From CAYJDG01 sp964368875 (GTDB lineage Bacteria; Pseudomonadota; Alphaproteobacteria; Micavibrionales; Micavibrionaceae), in contig CAYJDG010000007.1 in NCBI GenBank assembly GCA_964368875.1, positions 1-64,000 on the forward strand: a DNA stretch of 64,000 nucleotides, written 5' to 3'. Within the stretch, counting starts at the first letter, position 1. Each line of letters starts with the position of its first letter. This document shows, piece by piece, positions 41,835-50,180 of the stretch. The notes beneath the pieces are model-generated. The model did no database searches. It saw only the letters and a program-made list of their open reading frames with translations, and was not told where the DNA came from. The translations under genes were made by a program, and so were the position numbers.

Positions 41835-42341
41835 ATGACCGACATCACCCCGGACCCGACCGAACCGCAAATTTCCGTGCAGAACCTGCCGGTCATGATT
41901 CACGCCCAGTATGTGCGCGACATTTCCTTTGAAAATCCAAACAGCCCGAATTCGTTGCGCCCAGGTCAGGACGCGCCGAAAATGGACGTCAATATCAACC
42001 TCGACGCCAAACCGGTCGAGGACGCGCAGATCAAAAATCTCTATGAAGTCGTTCTCAAACTGACCGCCCGCGCCGAGCGCAAGGAATACACAGTCTTTAT
42101 CGCCGAGTTGCACTACGCCGTGACCGTGTCGCTGCCGGGTGTGCCGGAAGCGCAGCATCACCCGCTGTTACTGGTCGAAGTGCCGAAACTGGCCTTCCCT
42201 TTCGCGCGTAAAATTTTGGCCGATCTTACTCAGGAAGGCGGATACCCGCCGCTCCTCATCGGGCCGATTGATTTCTACGGGATGTATATGAGCCGCTTTA
42301 ACAAACCGGACGCGCCTGAGAAAAAGATCGCCGCCAACTAG
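41835..42341 (+). CDS. secB: Export chaperone SecB
   Basis: The 168-residue protein has the SecB pattern: LPVMIHAQYVRDISFENPN, a DVNINLDAKPV strand, LHYAVTVSLPGVPEAQHHPLL and FARKILADLTQEGGYPPLLIGPIDF. The tetrameric chaperone keeps preproteins unfolded and hands them to SecA. ATG 41835 has AAGGA upstream; an earlier in-frame ATG is not supported. It ends 4 bases into the convergent dnaQ. Confidence 0.96.
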   Translation: MTDITPDPTEPQISVQNLPVMIHAQYVRDISFENPNSPNSLRPGQDAPKMDVNINLDAKPVEDAQIKNLYEVVLKLTARAERKEYTVFIAELHYAVTVSLPGVPEAQHHPLLLVEVPKLAFPFARKILADLTQEGGYPPLLIGPIDFYGMYMSRFNKPDAPEKKIAAN

Positions 42342-43042
42342 GCCGCGTCGTCATCTTTCCAGAGCGGATTTTTCAGGGTTTTAACCATCGCGTCGTGCTG
42401 CGCCAGTTCATCTGCGTGAACAAGCGCGGCGCGGGCAGGTCGTACCGGTTTATCATTCCGGGCAACCTTAACCGTTGCGGATTCTTCAGCAGATACTTGC
42501 GTATTTCCAGCAAACCCCAAGCCGTGCTGGCGACCACCGAGCAATTCCAGATACACCAGCGCGAGAAGCTCCGAGTCGAGCAACGCCCCGTGATTGACGC
42601 GGCCTGAGAGATCGATGTTAAAGCGGCGGCAGAGCGCATCGAGGCTGGCAGGAGAGCCCGGATATTTCTTCCGCGCCATCATCACCGTATCGATGACATT
42701 GTTCTTAAGTTGTATCGGCCCGAAGCCATAGGGCTTGAGCTCAGCATTCAGAAACTTCAGATCGAATTCGGCGTTGTGAATGATCAGCGTCGCGTCGCCG
42801 ATAAAATCGAGGAACGATCCGGCCAGTTCGCCGAAGGTCGGCTTGTCCTTGACCATTTCATTGGTGATGCCATGCACGGCAATCGCGCCCGGATCGATCT
42901 CGCGTTCAGGATCGACGTAATGGTGCCACGTCTTGCCGGTCGGCACGTGGTTGAACAGCTCGACACAGCCGATCTCGACCATCTTGTCGCCTTTGGCGGG
43001 GTCCATGCCGGTGGTTTCGGTATCGAGAACGATTTCGCGCAT
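42338..43042 (-). CDS. dnaQ: DNA polymerase III epsilon subunit (3'-5' exonuclease)
   Basis: The 234-residue protein has the DEDDh exonuclease motifs: REIVLDTETTGMD (ExoI), LIIHNAEFDLKFL (ExoII) and NHGALLDSELLALVYLEL (ExoIII, with His and Asp). It proofreads replication as part of Pol III core. The C-terminal 60 residues form the linker that binds the alpha subunit. It overlaps secB convergently by 4 bases. Confidence 0.95.
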   Translation of the reverse strand: MREIVLDTETTGMDPAKGDKMVEIGCVELFNHVPTGKTWHHYVDPEREIDPGAIAVHGITNEMVKDKPTFGELAGSFLDFIGDATLIIHNAEFDLKFLNAELKPYGFGPIQLKNNVIDTVMMARKKYPGSPASLDALCRRFNIDLSGRVNHGALLDSELLALVYLELLGGRQHGLGFAGNTQVSAEESATVKVARNDKPVRPARAALVHADELAQHDAMVKTLKNPLWKDDDAA

Positions 43043-43045
43043 CAG

Positions 43046-43738
43046 TTACACATTCCAGAGTTTGAACAGGTCTTTCATGAACAGGGCCGTCTGCTGTTCC
43101 ATGGTCGGCAGATATTGCGCGGCTTCGGCGCGCATCGCAGGCACGTCGATCCGGCCATTGTCTTCAACCATCATATTCTCAAATCCGACATGATCAAGTT
43201 CACAGTGGAATTGCAGGCCGAAACAGTTTTTGCCGAGGCGGTAAGCCTGATTAACATACTGGTCGGAACTGGCGAGCAACACCGCATTCGGCGGCAGATC
43301 AAAGGTATCGCCGTGCATCTGCAGGATACGGGTTTTGCCCGGGTCGAAATGACTGACCGGGGTGGCCTGACCTTCCGGGGTCAGGCGGATATTCATGAAG
43401 CCGTATTCCTTGCCGTTGGTGCCTTTGTAATTGGCCCCGCCCATGGCCCCAGCCATCAACTGCGCGCCAAGACAAATGCCAAGGATGGGCTTATCCGCTT
43501 TGACGCGGGCGCGGATGATGTCCATTTCCTGATAGAGATACGGATAGGTGTCGGCCTCATACACACCCATCGCGCCGCCCATGACGATCAGGATGTCCGG
43601 CTCGAGCGGATCGATTTTGCTGAGGTCGGTCGAGAAGCCTTCGACCGTGCGGTGCGCAATGCCGTGCGCTTCGAGCGAGGTCTGCAAATTGAACATGCTG
43701 CCGGAATACATATGCCGGATGGCGAGAGCTGTGGTCAC
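43046..43738 (-). CDS. Class I glutamine amidotransferase-like protein
   Basis: The 230-residue protein has the nucleophile elbow PILGICLGAQLMAGAMGG with Cys, MHGDTFDLPPNA, and CFGLQFHCELDHVGFEN with the His/Glu pair. These lone GMP-synthase-like GATase proteins probably hydrolyse gamma-glutamyl bonds or glutamine; the acceptor is unknown. It is inserted between dnaQ and coaE, which are direct neighbours in many alphaproteobacteria. Confidence 0.88.
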   Translation of the reverse strand: MTTALAIRHMYSGSMFNLQTSLEAHGIAHRTVEGFSTDLSKIDPLEPDILIVMGGAMGVYEADTYPYLYQEMDIIRARVKADKPILGICLGAQLMAGAMGGANYKGTNGKEYGFMNIRLTPEGQATPVSHFDPGKTRILQMHGDTFDLPPNAVLLASSDQYVNQAYRLGKNCFGLQFHCELDHVGFENMMVEDNGRIDVPAMRAEAAQYLPTMEQQTALFMKDLFKLWNV

Positions 43739-43755
43739 GGATTACACACCTTGGT

Positions 43756-44340
43756 TTACGAGTTTATAAACTTCTTTAAGCGCAGATAGGTCATGGCCCG
43801 TCCAAGTCCAGTCGGGATGACCGCATCCGCGTGGCGCCGTTTGATGATGTCGGGCACCTGTGCGCCAAGGATAGCAAAGAATTTTTCTTCCGTCATGTTT
43901 CTGCGCGATAAAACTCTGCGGCGCTGCAAGAAATATGGCGCGGTGACGACCATCACCTTGTCGCATCTCTTTTCTGCATGGGTCTCATACAAAAGAGGTA
44001 TATCGAGCACGACTTTCTTCAGGCCCATACGCCGAGCCTTGGCGATAAATTGCATCTGCGATTGCTGCACGAGCGGATGGAGAAGAGCTTCGAGTTTCTG
44101 TTTCTTGACCGGATCTTTGAAAACGATGTCGCCGAGCTTACGGCGATCAATCAAGCGGTTTTTACGGTCCCAGGTTTCAGGAAAGGCCAGTGCCACAGCG
44201 GTAAAGGCGAGGCCACGCGGCGACAGAGCATGATGCACGGCGGCATCGGAGTCGTGCACGGCCACACCCATGCGGCGGAGCAAGCTGGCCGCAACCGACT
44301 TGCCCATCCCCACCGATCCGGTCAGCCCGAAAACCTTCAT
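43756..44340 (-). CDS. coaE: Dephospho-CoA kinase
   Basis: The 194-residue protein starts MKVFGLTGSVGMGKSVAASLL with the P-loop, followed by VAVHDSDAAVH, HPLVQ and LDIPLLYETHAEKRCD. It carries out the last step of coenzyme A synthesis. ATG 44340 overlaps the aroE stop (ATGA); the 18-codon upstream extension lies within aroE and is rejected. Confidence 0.95.
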   Translation of the reverse strand: MKVFGLTGSVGMGKSVAASLLRRMGVAVHDSDAAVHHALSPRGLAFTAVALAFPETWDRKNRLIDRRKLGDIVFKDPVKKQKLEALLHPLVQQSQMQFIAKARRMGLKKVVLDIPLLYETHAEKRCDKVMVVTAPYFLQRRRVLSRRNMTEEKFFAILGAQVPDIIKRRHADAVIPTGLGRAMTYLRLKKFINS

Positions 44341-45170
44341 GCCAGCACCTGCGCGCGCAGCTCGTCCGTGACCTCGGGCCTGCGCCCGAACCATGCCTGA
44401 AAACCGGGACGCGCCTGATGGAGGAGCATGCCGATCCCGGTGACGGTTTTGCAGCCGCGCAACTGCGCCCGTTTCAACAATCCCGTCATGAGCGGCGCGT
44501 AAACGATATCGTAGACAAGGCCGGAGGGTGAAAACTGATCGAGCGGCAAATCGAGCGGCGGCTGGCCCGTCATGCCGAGCGAAGTCGTGTTGATGAGAAA
44601 ATTCGCCCCCTCAAGAGCCGCGCCCATATCATCCCATTCGTAGACGCGCGCGCCGAAATCGTCAGCGAGCGTTTCAGCAGAGGCAAGGGTGCGGTTGGTC
44701 AGGCGGATATCGACGACCCCGTTGCGGCGCAGCGCATAGAGCACAGCCCGGGCCGCGCCGCCCGCCCCAATCACGGTTGCGGTGATGTCGGCTGGAGGCG
44801 TTTCAAAAAATGCGGGCTCGCTTTCGAGCGCGTTCTGCATAAAGCCATAAGCATCGGTGTTACGGCCTTCGATGACGCCGCCAGGATAAAAAACGACAGT
44901 ATTAACTGCGCCGATTTTCTGCGCTTCAAGATCAAGCGTCGTGCAGATATCCATGATCGCCTGTTTATGCGGCAGGGTCACATTGAACCCGGCGAGGCCA
45001 GCATCGCGCAGGCGGAGTACCTCGTCGCGCAGATTTGCGGGGGCTATATCATATGTTTTGTATTCGCCGTTGATACCGTATTCCTTGAGCCAATAGCCAT
45101 GGATGGTGGGCGAGCGGCTGTGGCTGATCGGATGGCCGATGACGCCAGCCCGAATGATTTGAGAGTTCAT
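44337..45170 (-). CDS. aroE: Shikimate dehydrogenase
   Basis: The 277-residue protein has the shikimate-binding motif GHPISHSRSPTIHGYWL, FNVTLPHKQAIM with the catalytic Lys, the NADP loop VIGAGGAARAVLYAL with LTNRTLASAE, and LVYDIVYAPLMTGLL. It reduces 3-dehydroshikimate. It overlaps ppsR upstream and coaE downstream through 4-base ATGA junctions, so the three genes form one coupled unit. Confidence 0.96.
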   Translation of the reverse strand: MNSQIIRAGVIGHPISHSRSPTIHGYWLKEYGINGEYKTYDIAPANLRDEVLRLRDAGLAGFNVTLPHKQAIMDICTTLDLEAQKIGAVNTVVFYPGGVIEGRNTDAYGFMQNALESEPAFFETPPADITATVIGAGGAARAVLYALRRNGVVDIRLTNRTLASAETLADDFGARVYEWDDMGAALEGANFLINTTSLGMTGQPPLDLPLDQFSPSGLVYDIVYAPLMTGLLKRAQLRGCKTVTGIGMLLHQARPGFQAWFGRRPEVTDELRAQVLA

Positions 45171-45994
45171 GAGAATTTCTCCGCCCGCCGTTGCAGCAGG
45201 ACCATAACTTCGGCTGCGGTTTCTTCGACCGAGCGGCGCGTGACATCGATGATCGGCCAGCCCTGTTCGCGGAAAAACCGTTTCGCCTGCTGGACTTCTT
45301 CTTCGATGGCTTCGGGATCGATATAGCGGTTATCGAACAAGGCGAGCTGCTTTTGATCGATTTTGACGCGGGCAAGGCGCACCTGCAACAGACGGTCAGG
45401 GGACTCGGTTAGGCCCACAAACAAAGGCGTTTTGAGTTCCAGCACATGATCTGGGAACGGTACGTTCGGCACCATCGGAATATTGGCGGCGCGAATGCCC
45501 TGCCGCGCGAGATAGATACAGGTCGGGGTTTTCGAGGTGCGCGACACACCCACCAGAATGACCTCGGCGGTTTCGATCCCGGTCAAAGTCTGGCCATCAT
45601 CGAAGCCCATGGCAAAGTCGATCGCGTCCATGCGCTTGAAATAGGTGTCATCGAGAATGTGCTGCAGCCCGGGGACGTTTTTGCTTTTGATGCCTAAGTA
45701 ATCCGAGAGTTCCTTGACCAGCGGCGTCATCACGGCGATGCAGGGAATATGGAGCGCGTCGCAGGCCGCTTTGAGGGCATCAATCAGCTTGTCTTCCATC
45801 AGCGTGTAGAGCACAGGGCCGGGAGAATCTTCGATGTCGCGTATTACCCGTTCCAGCTGGCGTTCCGAACGCACCAGTGGCCAGAGTTTACGGATCGGGT
45901 GGATGCCGTCGAACTGCGCGAGACAGGCTTCGGCAAGGCCCTGCAAAGTGGCCCCGGTCGCATCTGAGACAAGGTGAACGGTGATATCGCGCAT
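45167..45994 (-). CDS. ppsR: PEP synthase/PPDK regulatory kinase-phosphorylase
   Basis: The 275-residue protein matches the DUF299 family: HLVSDATGATLQGLAEACLAQF at the N-terminus, the P-loop-like GVSRTSKTPTCIYLA, and NIPMVPNVPFPD. It switches phosphoenolpyruvate synthase or pyruvate phosphate dikinase on and off by ADP-dependent phosphorylation. In many alphaproteobacteria maf sits between this gene and aroE; here they overlap directly. Confidence 0.94.
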   Translation of the reverse strand: MRDITVHLVSDATGATLQGLAEACLAQFDGIHPIRKLWPLVRSERQLERVIRDIEDSPGPVLYTLMEDKLIDALKAACDALHIPCIAVMTPLVKELSDYLGIKSKNVPGLQHILDDTYFKRMDAIDFAMGFDDGQTLTGIETAEVILVGVSRTSKTPTCIYLARQGIRAANIPMVPNVPFPDHVLELKTPLFVGLTESPDRLLQVRLARVKIDQKQLALFDNRYIDPEAIEEEVQQAKRFFREQGWPIIDVTRRSVEETAAEVMVLLQRRAEKFS

Positions 45995-46017
45995 ACTGCC
46001 CTTGAGTTTACAGGTCT

Positions 46018-46854
46018 CTAGGCCAGTGTATCAAGGGACGTTTCGAGCGGCAGGTCGGGGAAAATCTTGCGGGCGAGATCGGCATCACGGAAACCGGCAT
46101 GAACAGTGCGCATCGCGGTCAAGTCTTGCAAGAGATGAAGCAGATGGGCTTCGTTGATCGGGTCGGGCATGCGGGCTGCGTCGTCGTTGTCGAGCAGCAT
46201 CGTGATAAATGGTTTGAGATACATCGCTTCTTCGGGCAGTGCCGAAAGTTTGAGCAGGTCAGAGCCTTCAAGACGGCGGCTGCCGCACGGACGGCCTGAG
46301 CCCGGCGATTGCAGGAAATGATCGAGATGTTCGAGCGTGCGGTGATCGACTGCGTTTAAAAGCGTGTCGCATTCCATCCAGCGCGGAAAGAGACGCATCA
46401 GCATTTGCGGGAAAGATAAGGGAGGTTGGCGCTCCAGCAGTGCCGACCATGCAATCGCGAGTTCGCCAAGATCGGAGCCGATCAGGTGCCGCCACAGNNN
46501 NNNNNNNNNNNNNNNNNNNNNNNNNNNNNNNNNNNNNNNNNNNNNNNNNNNNNNNNNNNNNNNNNNNNNNNNNNNNNNNNNNNNNNNNNNNNNNNNNTCT
46601 TCGACTTCGTCGAGTTCGATCGACCAGTCTTCAAAGCGGGCATCGGAGGCAAGCGTGCGGCCAAGCGGGCTGTCGCACAGCAAGGCGAGCGCCCAGACCA
46701 GCACATCTTCATCGGTCGCGAAGGTAAAAGGGAGTTGTTCGGCATCTTGACTGAGCGCGCGCACCTGTTGCAGCAGGTCCGTGAGGCTGTATTCCTCCGG
46801 CATATCACAATCAAAAAAATCGTCGCCGAACGGGTCGGCTTTCAGTGCGAGCAT
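46018..46854 (-). CDS. Unknown cytoplasmic protein, interrupted by assembly gap
   Basis: Two parts (MLALKADPFGDDFFDCD... and LWRHLIGSDLGELAIAW...) flank a 100-N gap at 46498-46597 and appear in frame, though the gap length is a placeholder. The protein is helical, acidic, Leu-rich, with no signal peptide or known domain. It lies 39 bases downstream of the next unknown gene on the same strand, so the two may work together. Confidence 0.6.
   Translation of the reverse strand: MLALKADPFGDDFFDCDMPEEYSLTDLLQQVRALSQDAEQLPFTFATDEDVLVWALALLCDSPLGRTLASDARFEDWSIELDEVEXXXXXXXXXXXXXXXXXXXXXXXXXXXXXXXXXXLWRHLIGSDLGELAIAWSALLERQPPLSFPQMLMRLFPRWMECDTLLNAVDHRTLEHLDHFLQSPGSGRPCGSRRLEGSDLLKLSALPEEAMYLKPFITMLLDNDDAARMPDPINEAHLLHLLQDLTAMRTVHAGFRDADLARKIFPDLPLETSLDTLA
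46498..46597. other. Assembly gap (100 N)
   Basis: This gap of placeholder length lies inside the unknown gene at 46018-46854. Confidence 0.98.
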
Positions 46855-46893
46855 GAATCTAAACTAACGTCAGGACGTTGCAGGTAGAAGAAC

Positions 46894-48147
46894 CTAGGAG
46901 GGGAGAGAGGTATCGGAGGTAGAGCCCTTGCCGGCTTTTTTGCGCGCAGGCGCAGCGGTCCGGGTCGGAAAGGCGATAATCGTAGCAGAAGTCCGAACCT
47001 CAGGCTCGGGTATTTTTTCAGTCGTGACGCCAGCCAGACCGAGATCGTCGGCAGCTTCGGTAAACGAGCGTTCGAACTTGATAAACCACAAAAAATTGGC
47101 ATTCGAGCGGTCGCGGACATCGGTGAAAATCGGGTCGTTCATGATCTGGAGCACGGAGGCTGCCAGATAATTGTGGCCAAACGGCATTTTGCCAAGCGCG
47201 GTCATCAGGTCACCAGCGACGGCGCGGGAGCCTTCGACGTTGTCGCTGAATACATAGCCCTGATAATCGGCCAGCATCTGCTGGATCAAATGGCGGTCGG
47301 CCTTGCGGCAACGCTCAGACAGGAACCATGTTTCAAAACACGCCCCGGCGGCGCGGCCAGAATTGAGGGAGCGGAAATCGACACAGGCTTCGCGGGCAAA
47401 GGCGCGGCCAAGGTCATTCAGTTGTGAATTTTCAATGCGCGACCAGACGTCTTTGTGTCCGGCGAGCTGTAGCTCCCACGCAACGCGGATCATGGAAATC
47501 ACCAGATCGGCATTCTGGGCGCGGTTGATGACCACGGCATGATCGGGATGGAAGGTCAGCGGGTGCAGGCCAGCCCCGTTTTTATGCTGCCACATGCGGC
47601 GCAGTTCACGGGCGGCGAGCAGAACCTGAAGGGAACTGTCGAGATCAGGGCGGATAAAGATGGCCTTGGCGTCGCGGTCATAAGAGGCATCCATGACCTG
47701 ACGGCTTTCCTGCACGGTGATGCCATGCAGGGCGGCGAAAGAAAGGTATTGCGAGGCGAGACGGCTTTCGTGCAGGCGCGCCACCAGCGTTTCAAGATCA
47801 TGGCCTTTATGGGCGATGCAGTCGGAAATGAAAGACGCGTCTTCATGAAACTGGGCGACGGTCGCCTCGGTGGTTTCGGCGAACTCGCGGGAAATTTTTT
47901 CGTAGACGGTGCTTTTGCCCTGCAGTTCGGCAATGTCGCGCTCGAGCGCCTGAAACACCGGATCATCGGAGAGCAGAAGATCATCGTCTTCAGCGGCTTC
48001 GCAATCGGCGAAGAACAGCGGCTGATCGCTGATCCATGTGCACCGGACCGGCTGGAGATTGTTGATGGTGTATGCAAAGCGGCAATCCGGATTTGGATAG
48101 ATGCGGATGTCTTCGTTCTGGTCGCTCGGCCCTGTGGTGTTACCCAT
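46894..48147 (-). CDS. Unknown protein, possibly DUF6782-like
   Basis: ATG 48147 has GGGGAT upstream and is preferred over a GTG 33 bases earlier. The protein of about 417 residues is cytoplasmic. Its middle part (VLLAARELRRMWQHKNGAG, RAQNADLVISMIRVAWELQLAG, LNDLGRAFAREACVDFRSL, and ACFETWFLSERCRKADRHLI) is reminiscent of the uncharacterised DUF6782 group, but I cannot confirm this. No catalytic motif such as HExxH is visible. The C-terminus is a basic Ala/Thr tail. Confidence 0.55.
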   Translation of the reverse strand: MGNTTGPSDQNEDIRIYPNPDCRFAYTINNLQPVRCTWISDQPLFFADCEAAEDDDLLLSDDPVFQALERDIAELQGKSTVYEKISREFAETTEATVAQFHEDASFISDCIAHKGHDLETLVARLHESRLASQYLSFAALHGITVQESRQVMDASYDRDAKAIFIRPDLDSSLQVLLAARELRRMWQHKNGAGLHPLTFHPDHAVVINRAQNADLVISMIRVAWELQLAGHKDVWSRIENSQLNDLGRAFAREACVDFRSLNSGRAAGACFETWFLSERCRKADRHLIQQMLADYQGYVFSDNVEGSRAVAGDLMTALGKMPFGHNYLAASVLQIMNDPIFTDVRDRSNANFLWFIKFERSFTEAADDLGLAGVTTEKIPEPEVRTSATIIAFPTRTAAPARKKAGKGSTSDTSLPS

Positions 48148-48309
48148 GATATCCCCGGAATTTTTTAACCCCACCGTCACGACGATTCGTGTCGGTATGG
48201 GTTTATATTACCGGGTGATAGTTAACGGATCGTGACTGCCAGATGATTCAAAAAACTTTTTGATTTCAAATATTTAAGATAACATTAAGGACGTTATACA
48301 TATGAAATT

Positions 48310-49068
48310 TTAGTACCGAACTTCAACGAGATAGAGCCCGTCGGGCGGCGCGGTCGCGGGACCTTTGGTGCGGTCTTTGGCCTCGAGAGCTGTTTTCATA
48401 TCATCCGGCGTCCATTTCCGTTCCCCCACCAGAGCCAAAGCGCCGACCATATTTCGCACCTGATGATGGAGAAAAGACCGCGCTTCGGCGTGAAAACTGA
48501 TGCGGCGGCCATGCGTGAGGGGAATTTCTTCGATATCGAGACGGTCCAGCGTCCGGATCGGCGATTTCGCCTGACACTGTCCGGCGCGGAAGGTTGAAAA
48601 ATCATGCTGGCCCAAAAGATGACGTGCCGCTTCGCGCATGAGCGGGACATCGAGATCGCGGCGCACATGCCAGACGAGATTATTTTCAATCGCGGGCAAG
48701 GCCTGCCGATTGAGAACGTCGTAGGTGTAAAGTTTCGAGGTCGCGCCGAAGCGGGCATGAAAATCGGGTGCCGCTTCTTCAGCGGAAAGAATCGAAATAT
48801 CAGCATCGCGCAGATGCGCATTTAACGCCCGCAAGACGGTTTCACCATCGAGCGGACGGTCGCCGTAATCGAGATCGAAATGGGCCGCCTGCCCACGCGC
48901 ATGCACGCCCGCATCGGTGCGCCCTGCCACATGCAACCGAATATCCTGCTGGCAGAAGCCCAGCAACGCCTCTTCAATTGTCTGCTGAACGGACGGCACA
49001 CCGTCTTGACGCTGCCAGCCGGCATAGGCGGTGCCTTTATATTCAATGGTGAGTTTCCAGCGGGTCAT
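48310..49068 (-). CDS. truA: tRNA pseudouridine synthase A
   Basis: The 252-residue protein has MTRWKLTIEYKGTAYAGWQRQ, the catalytic Asp in VAGRTDAGVHARGQAAHFD, and FLHHQVRNMVGALALVGERKW. It modifies positions 38-40 of tRNAs. It overlaps the fmt stop by 4 bases, in the order def-fmt-truA that is common in proteobacteria. Confidence 0.96.
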   Translation of the reverse strand: MTRWKLTIEYKGTAYAGWQRQDGVPSVQQTIEEALLGFCQQDIRLHVAGRTDAGVHARGQAAHFDLDYGDRPLDGETVLRALNAHLRDADISILSAEEAAPDFHARFGATSKLYTYDVLNRQALPAIENNLVWHVRRDLDVPLMREAARHLLGQHDFSTFRAGQCQAKSPIRTLDRLDIEEIPLTHGRRISFHAEARSFLHHQVRNMVGALALVGERKWTPDDMKTALEAKDRTKGPATAPPDGLYLVEVRY

Positions 49069-49643
49069 GCGAGGTGCTCACCGACGCTAAAGTATTTGCC
49101 GTTCAGCGCACCCGCCGCATCCATCGGCTTGCCGTTCTCGGGCTGAACACGCAGAAGCTTATAGCCGCCTTGCCCGCAGGCAACGATGCCACTGCGATCT
49201 ATCACTGTGCCGGGTGTGCCGGACGCCGGGGCCAGTTCTCCCGCAAGCACCTTGAGCCGCTGGCCAGCGGCGGTCAGGGTATAGGTGCCCGGCCATGGAT
49301 TGAGCGCACGGATTTGCGCGTCAATCGAAGAGGCTGGGGCAGACCAGTCGATTTTACCGTCTTCTTTTTTCAGCATCGGCGCNNNNNNNNNNNNNNNNNN
49401 NNNNNNNNNNNNNNNNNNNNNNNNNNNNNNNNNNNNNNNNNNNNNNNNNNNNNNNNNNNNNNNNNNNNNNNNNNNNNNNNNNGCGAGCAGATGCACCGGG
49501 GATTTCTGGACCTGCTGGCCCCGGCCTTTGGGGCGTGGCGGCTGGGAATAGACGGCGATTACGTCATGCTCGCTGCCGATCAGGCTTTGCAGCGCAGGGA
49601 CTGCAAAATCCGGTGTCCCCATAAAGACGACCCGCAAGGCCAT
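49065..49643 (-). CDS. fmt: Methionyl-tRNA formyltransferase, interrupted by assembly gap
   Basis: The N-terminal part (ALRVVFMGTPDFAVPALQSLI, then YSQPPRPKGRGQQ) and C-terminal part (GKIDWSAPASSIDAQIRALNPWPG, then VQPENGKPMDAAGALNG) flank a 100-N gap. Comparison with the usual 310 or so residues indicates that about 140-150 residues, including the catalytic NxHxSLLP region, are hidden, so the true gap is nearer 430 bases. The enzyme formylates initiator Met-tRNA. It is coupled with truA by ATGA. Confidence 0.95.
   Translation of the reverse strand: MALRVVFMGTPDFAVPALQSLIGSEHDVIAVYSQPPRPKGRGQQVQKSPVHLLXXXXXXXXXXXXXXXXXXXXXXXXXXXXXXXXXXAPMLKKEDGKIDWSAPASSIDAQIRALNPWPGTYTLTAAGQRLKVLAGELAPASGTPGTVIDRSGIVACGQGGYKLLRVQPENGKPMDAAGALNGKYFSVGEHLA
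49383..49482. other. Assembly gap (100 N) inside fmt
   Basis: The placeholder is shorter than the missing sequence: the Fmt family length predicts roughly 430 bases here. Confidence 0.95.
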
Positions 49644-49645
49644 GA

Positions 49646-50170
49646 TTAAAGGATCTCTTTATCGCGGGCGGCTTTTTCAACCTTGCGCAGGATCATATTG
49701 CGCTTGAGGCGCGAGAGGTAATCGATGAACAGCACGCCGTTGAGATGATCGATCTCGTGCTGGACGCAATGCGAGGCGAGGCCTTCGCCGATCCATTCTT
49801 TCTGATCGCCCTGCAGATCGACATAGCGCACGCGCACCGAGGCTGGGCGCTCCACCTCCGCGAATTGCTGGGGGATCGAGAGACAGCCTTCTTCCATGAC
49901 GCTGAATTCTTCGGATTGCCAGACGATTTCCGGGTTGATCATGACCAAAGCCGAGCGGCTATCATGATTGTGGCGGTAATCCGGATCGAGCACGATCAGG
50001 CGGTTCAGCATATTCACCTGATTGGCGGCAAGGCCAATGCCCGGCGCGTCATACATGGTTTCGATCATGTTGTGCGCCTGCGCCCGAATTGCATCGGTGA
50101 TAGATTCAATTTCGGTTGCGCGCTGTTTAAGAACCGGATCGGGTACGATGATGATGGGCAGGAGGGACAT
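49646..50170 (-). CDS. def: Peptide deformylase
   Basis: The 174-residue protein has all three motifs: GIGLAANQVN, EEGCLSIPQQ with the metal Cys, and VQHEIDHLNGVLFIDYL with HExxH. It removes the formyl group from nascent proteins. It lies 2 bases upstream of fmt, in the same operon, and 10 bases downstream of rmuC. Confidence 0.96.
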   Translation of the reverse strand: MSLLPIIIVPDPVLKQRATEIESITDAIRAQAHNMIETMYDAPGIGLAANQVNMLNRLIVLDPDYRHNHDSRSALVMINPEIVWQSEEFSVMEEGCLSIPQQFAEVERPASVRVRYVDLQGDQKEWIGEGLASHCVQHEIDHLNGVLFIDYLSRLKRNMILRKVEKAARDKEIL

Positions 50171-50180
50171 GGCGGGATTT

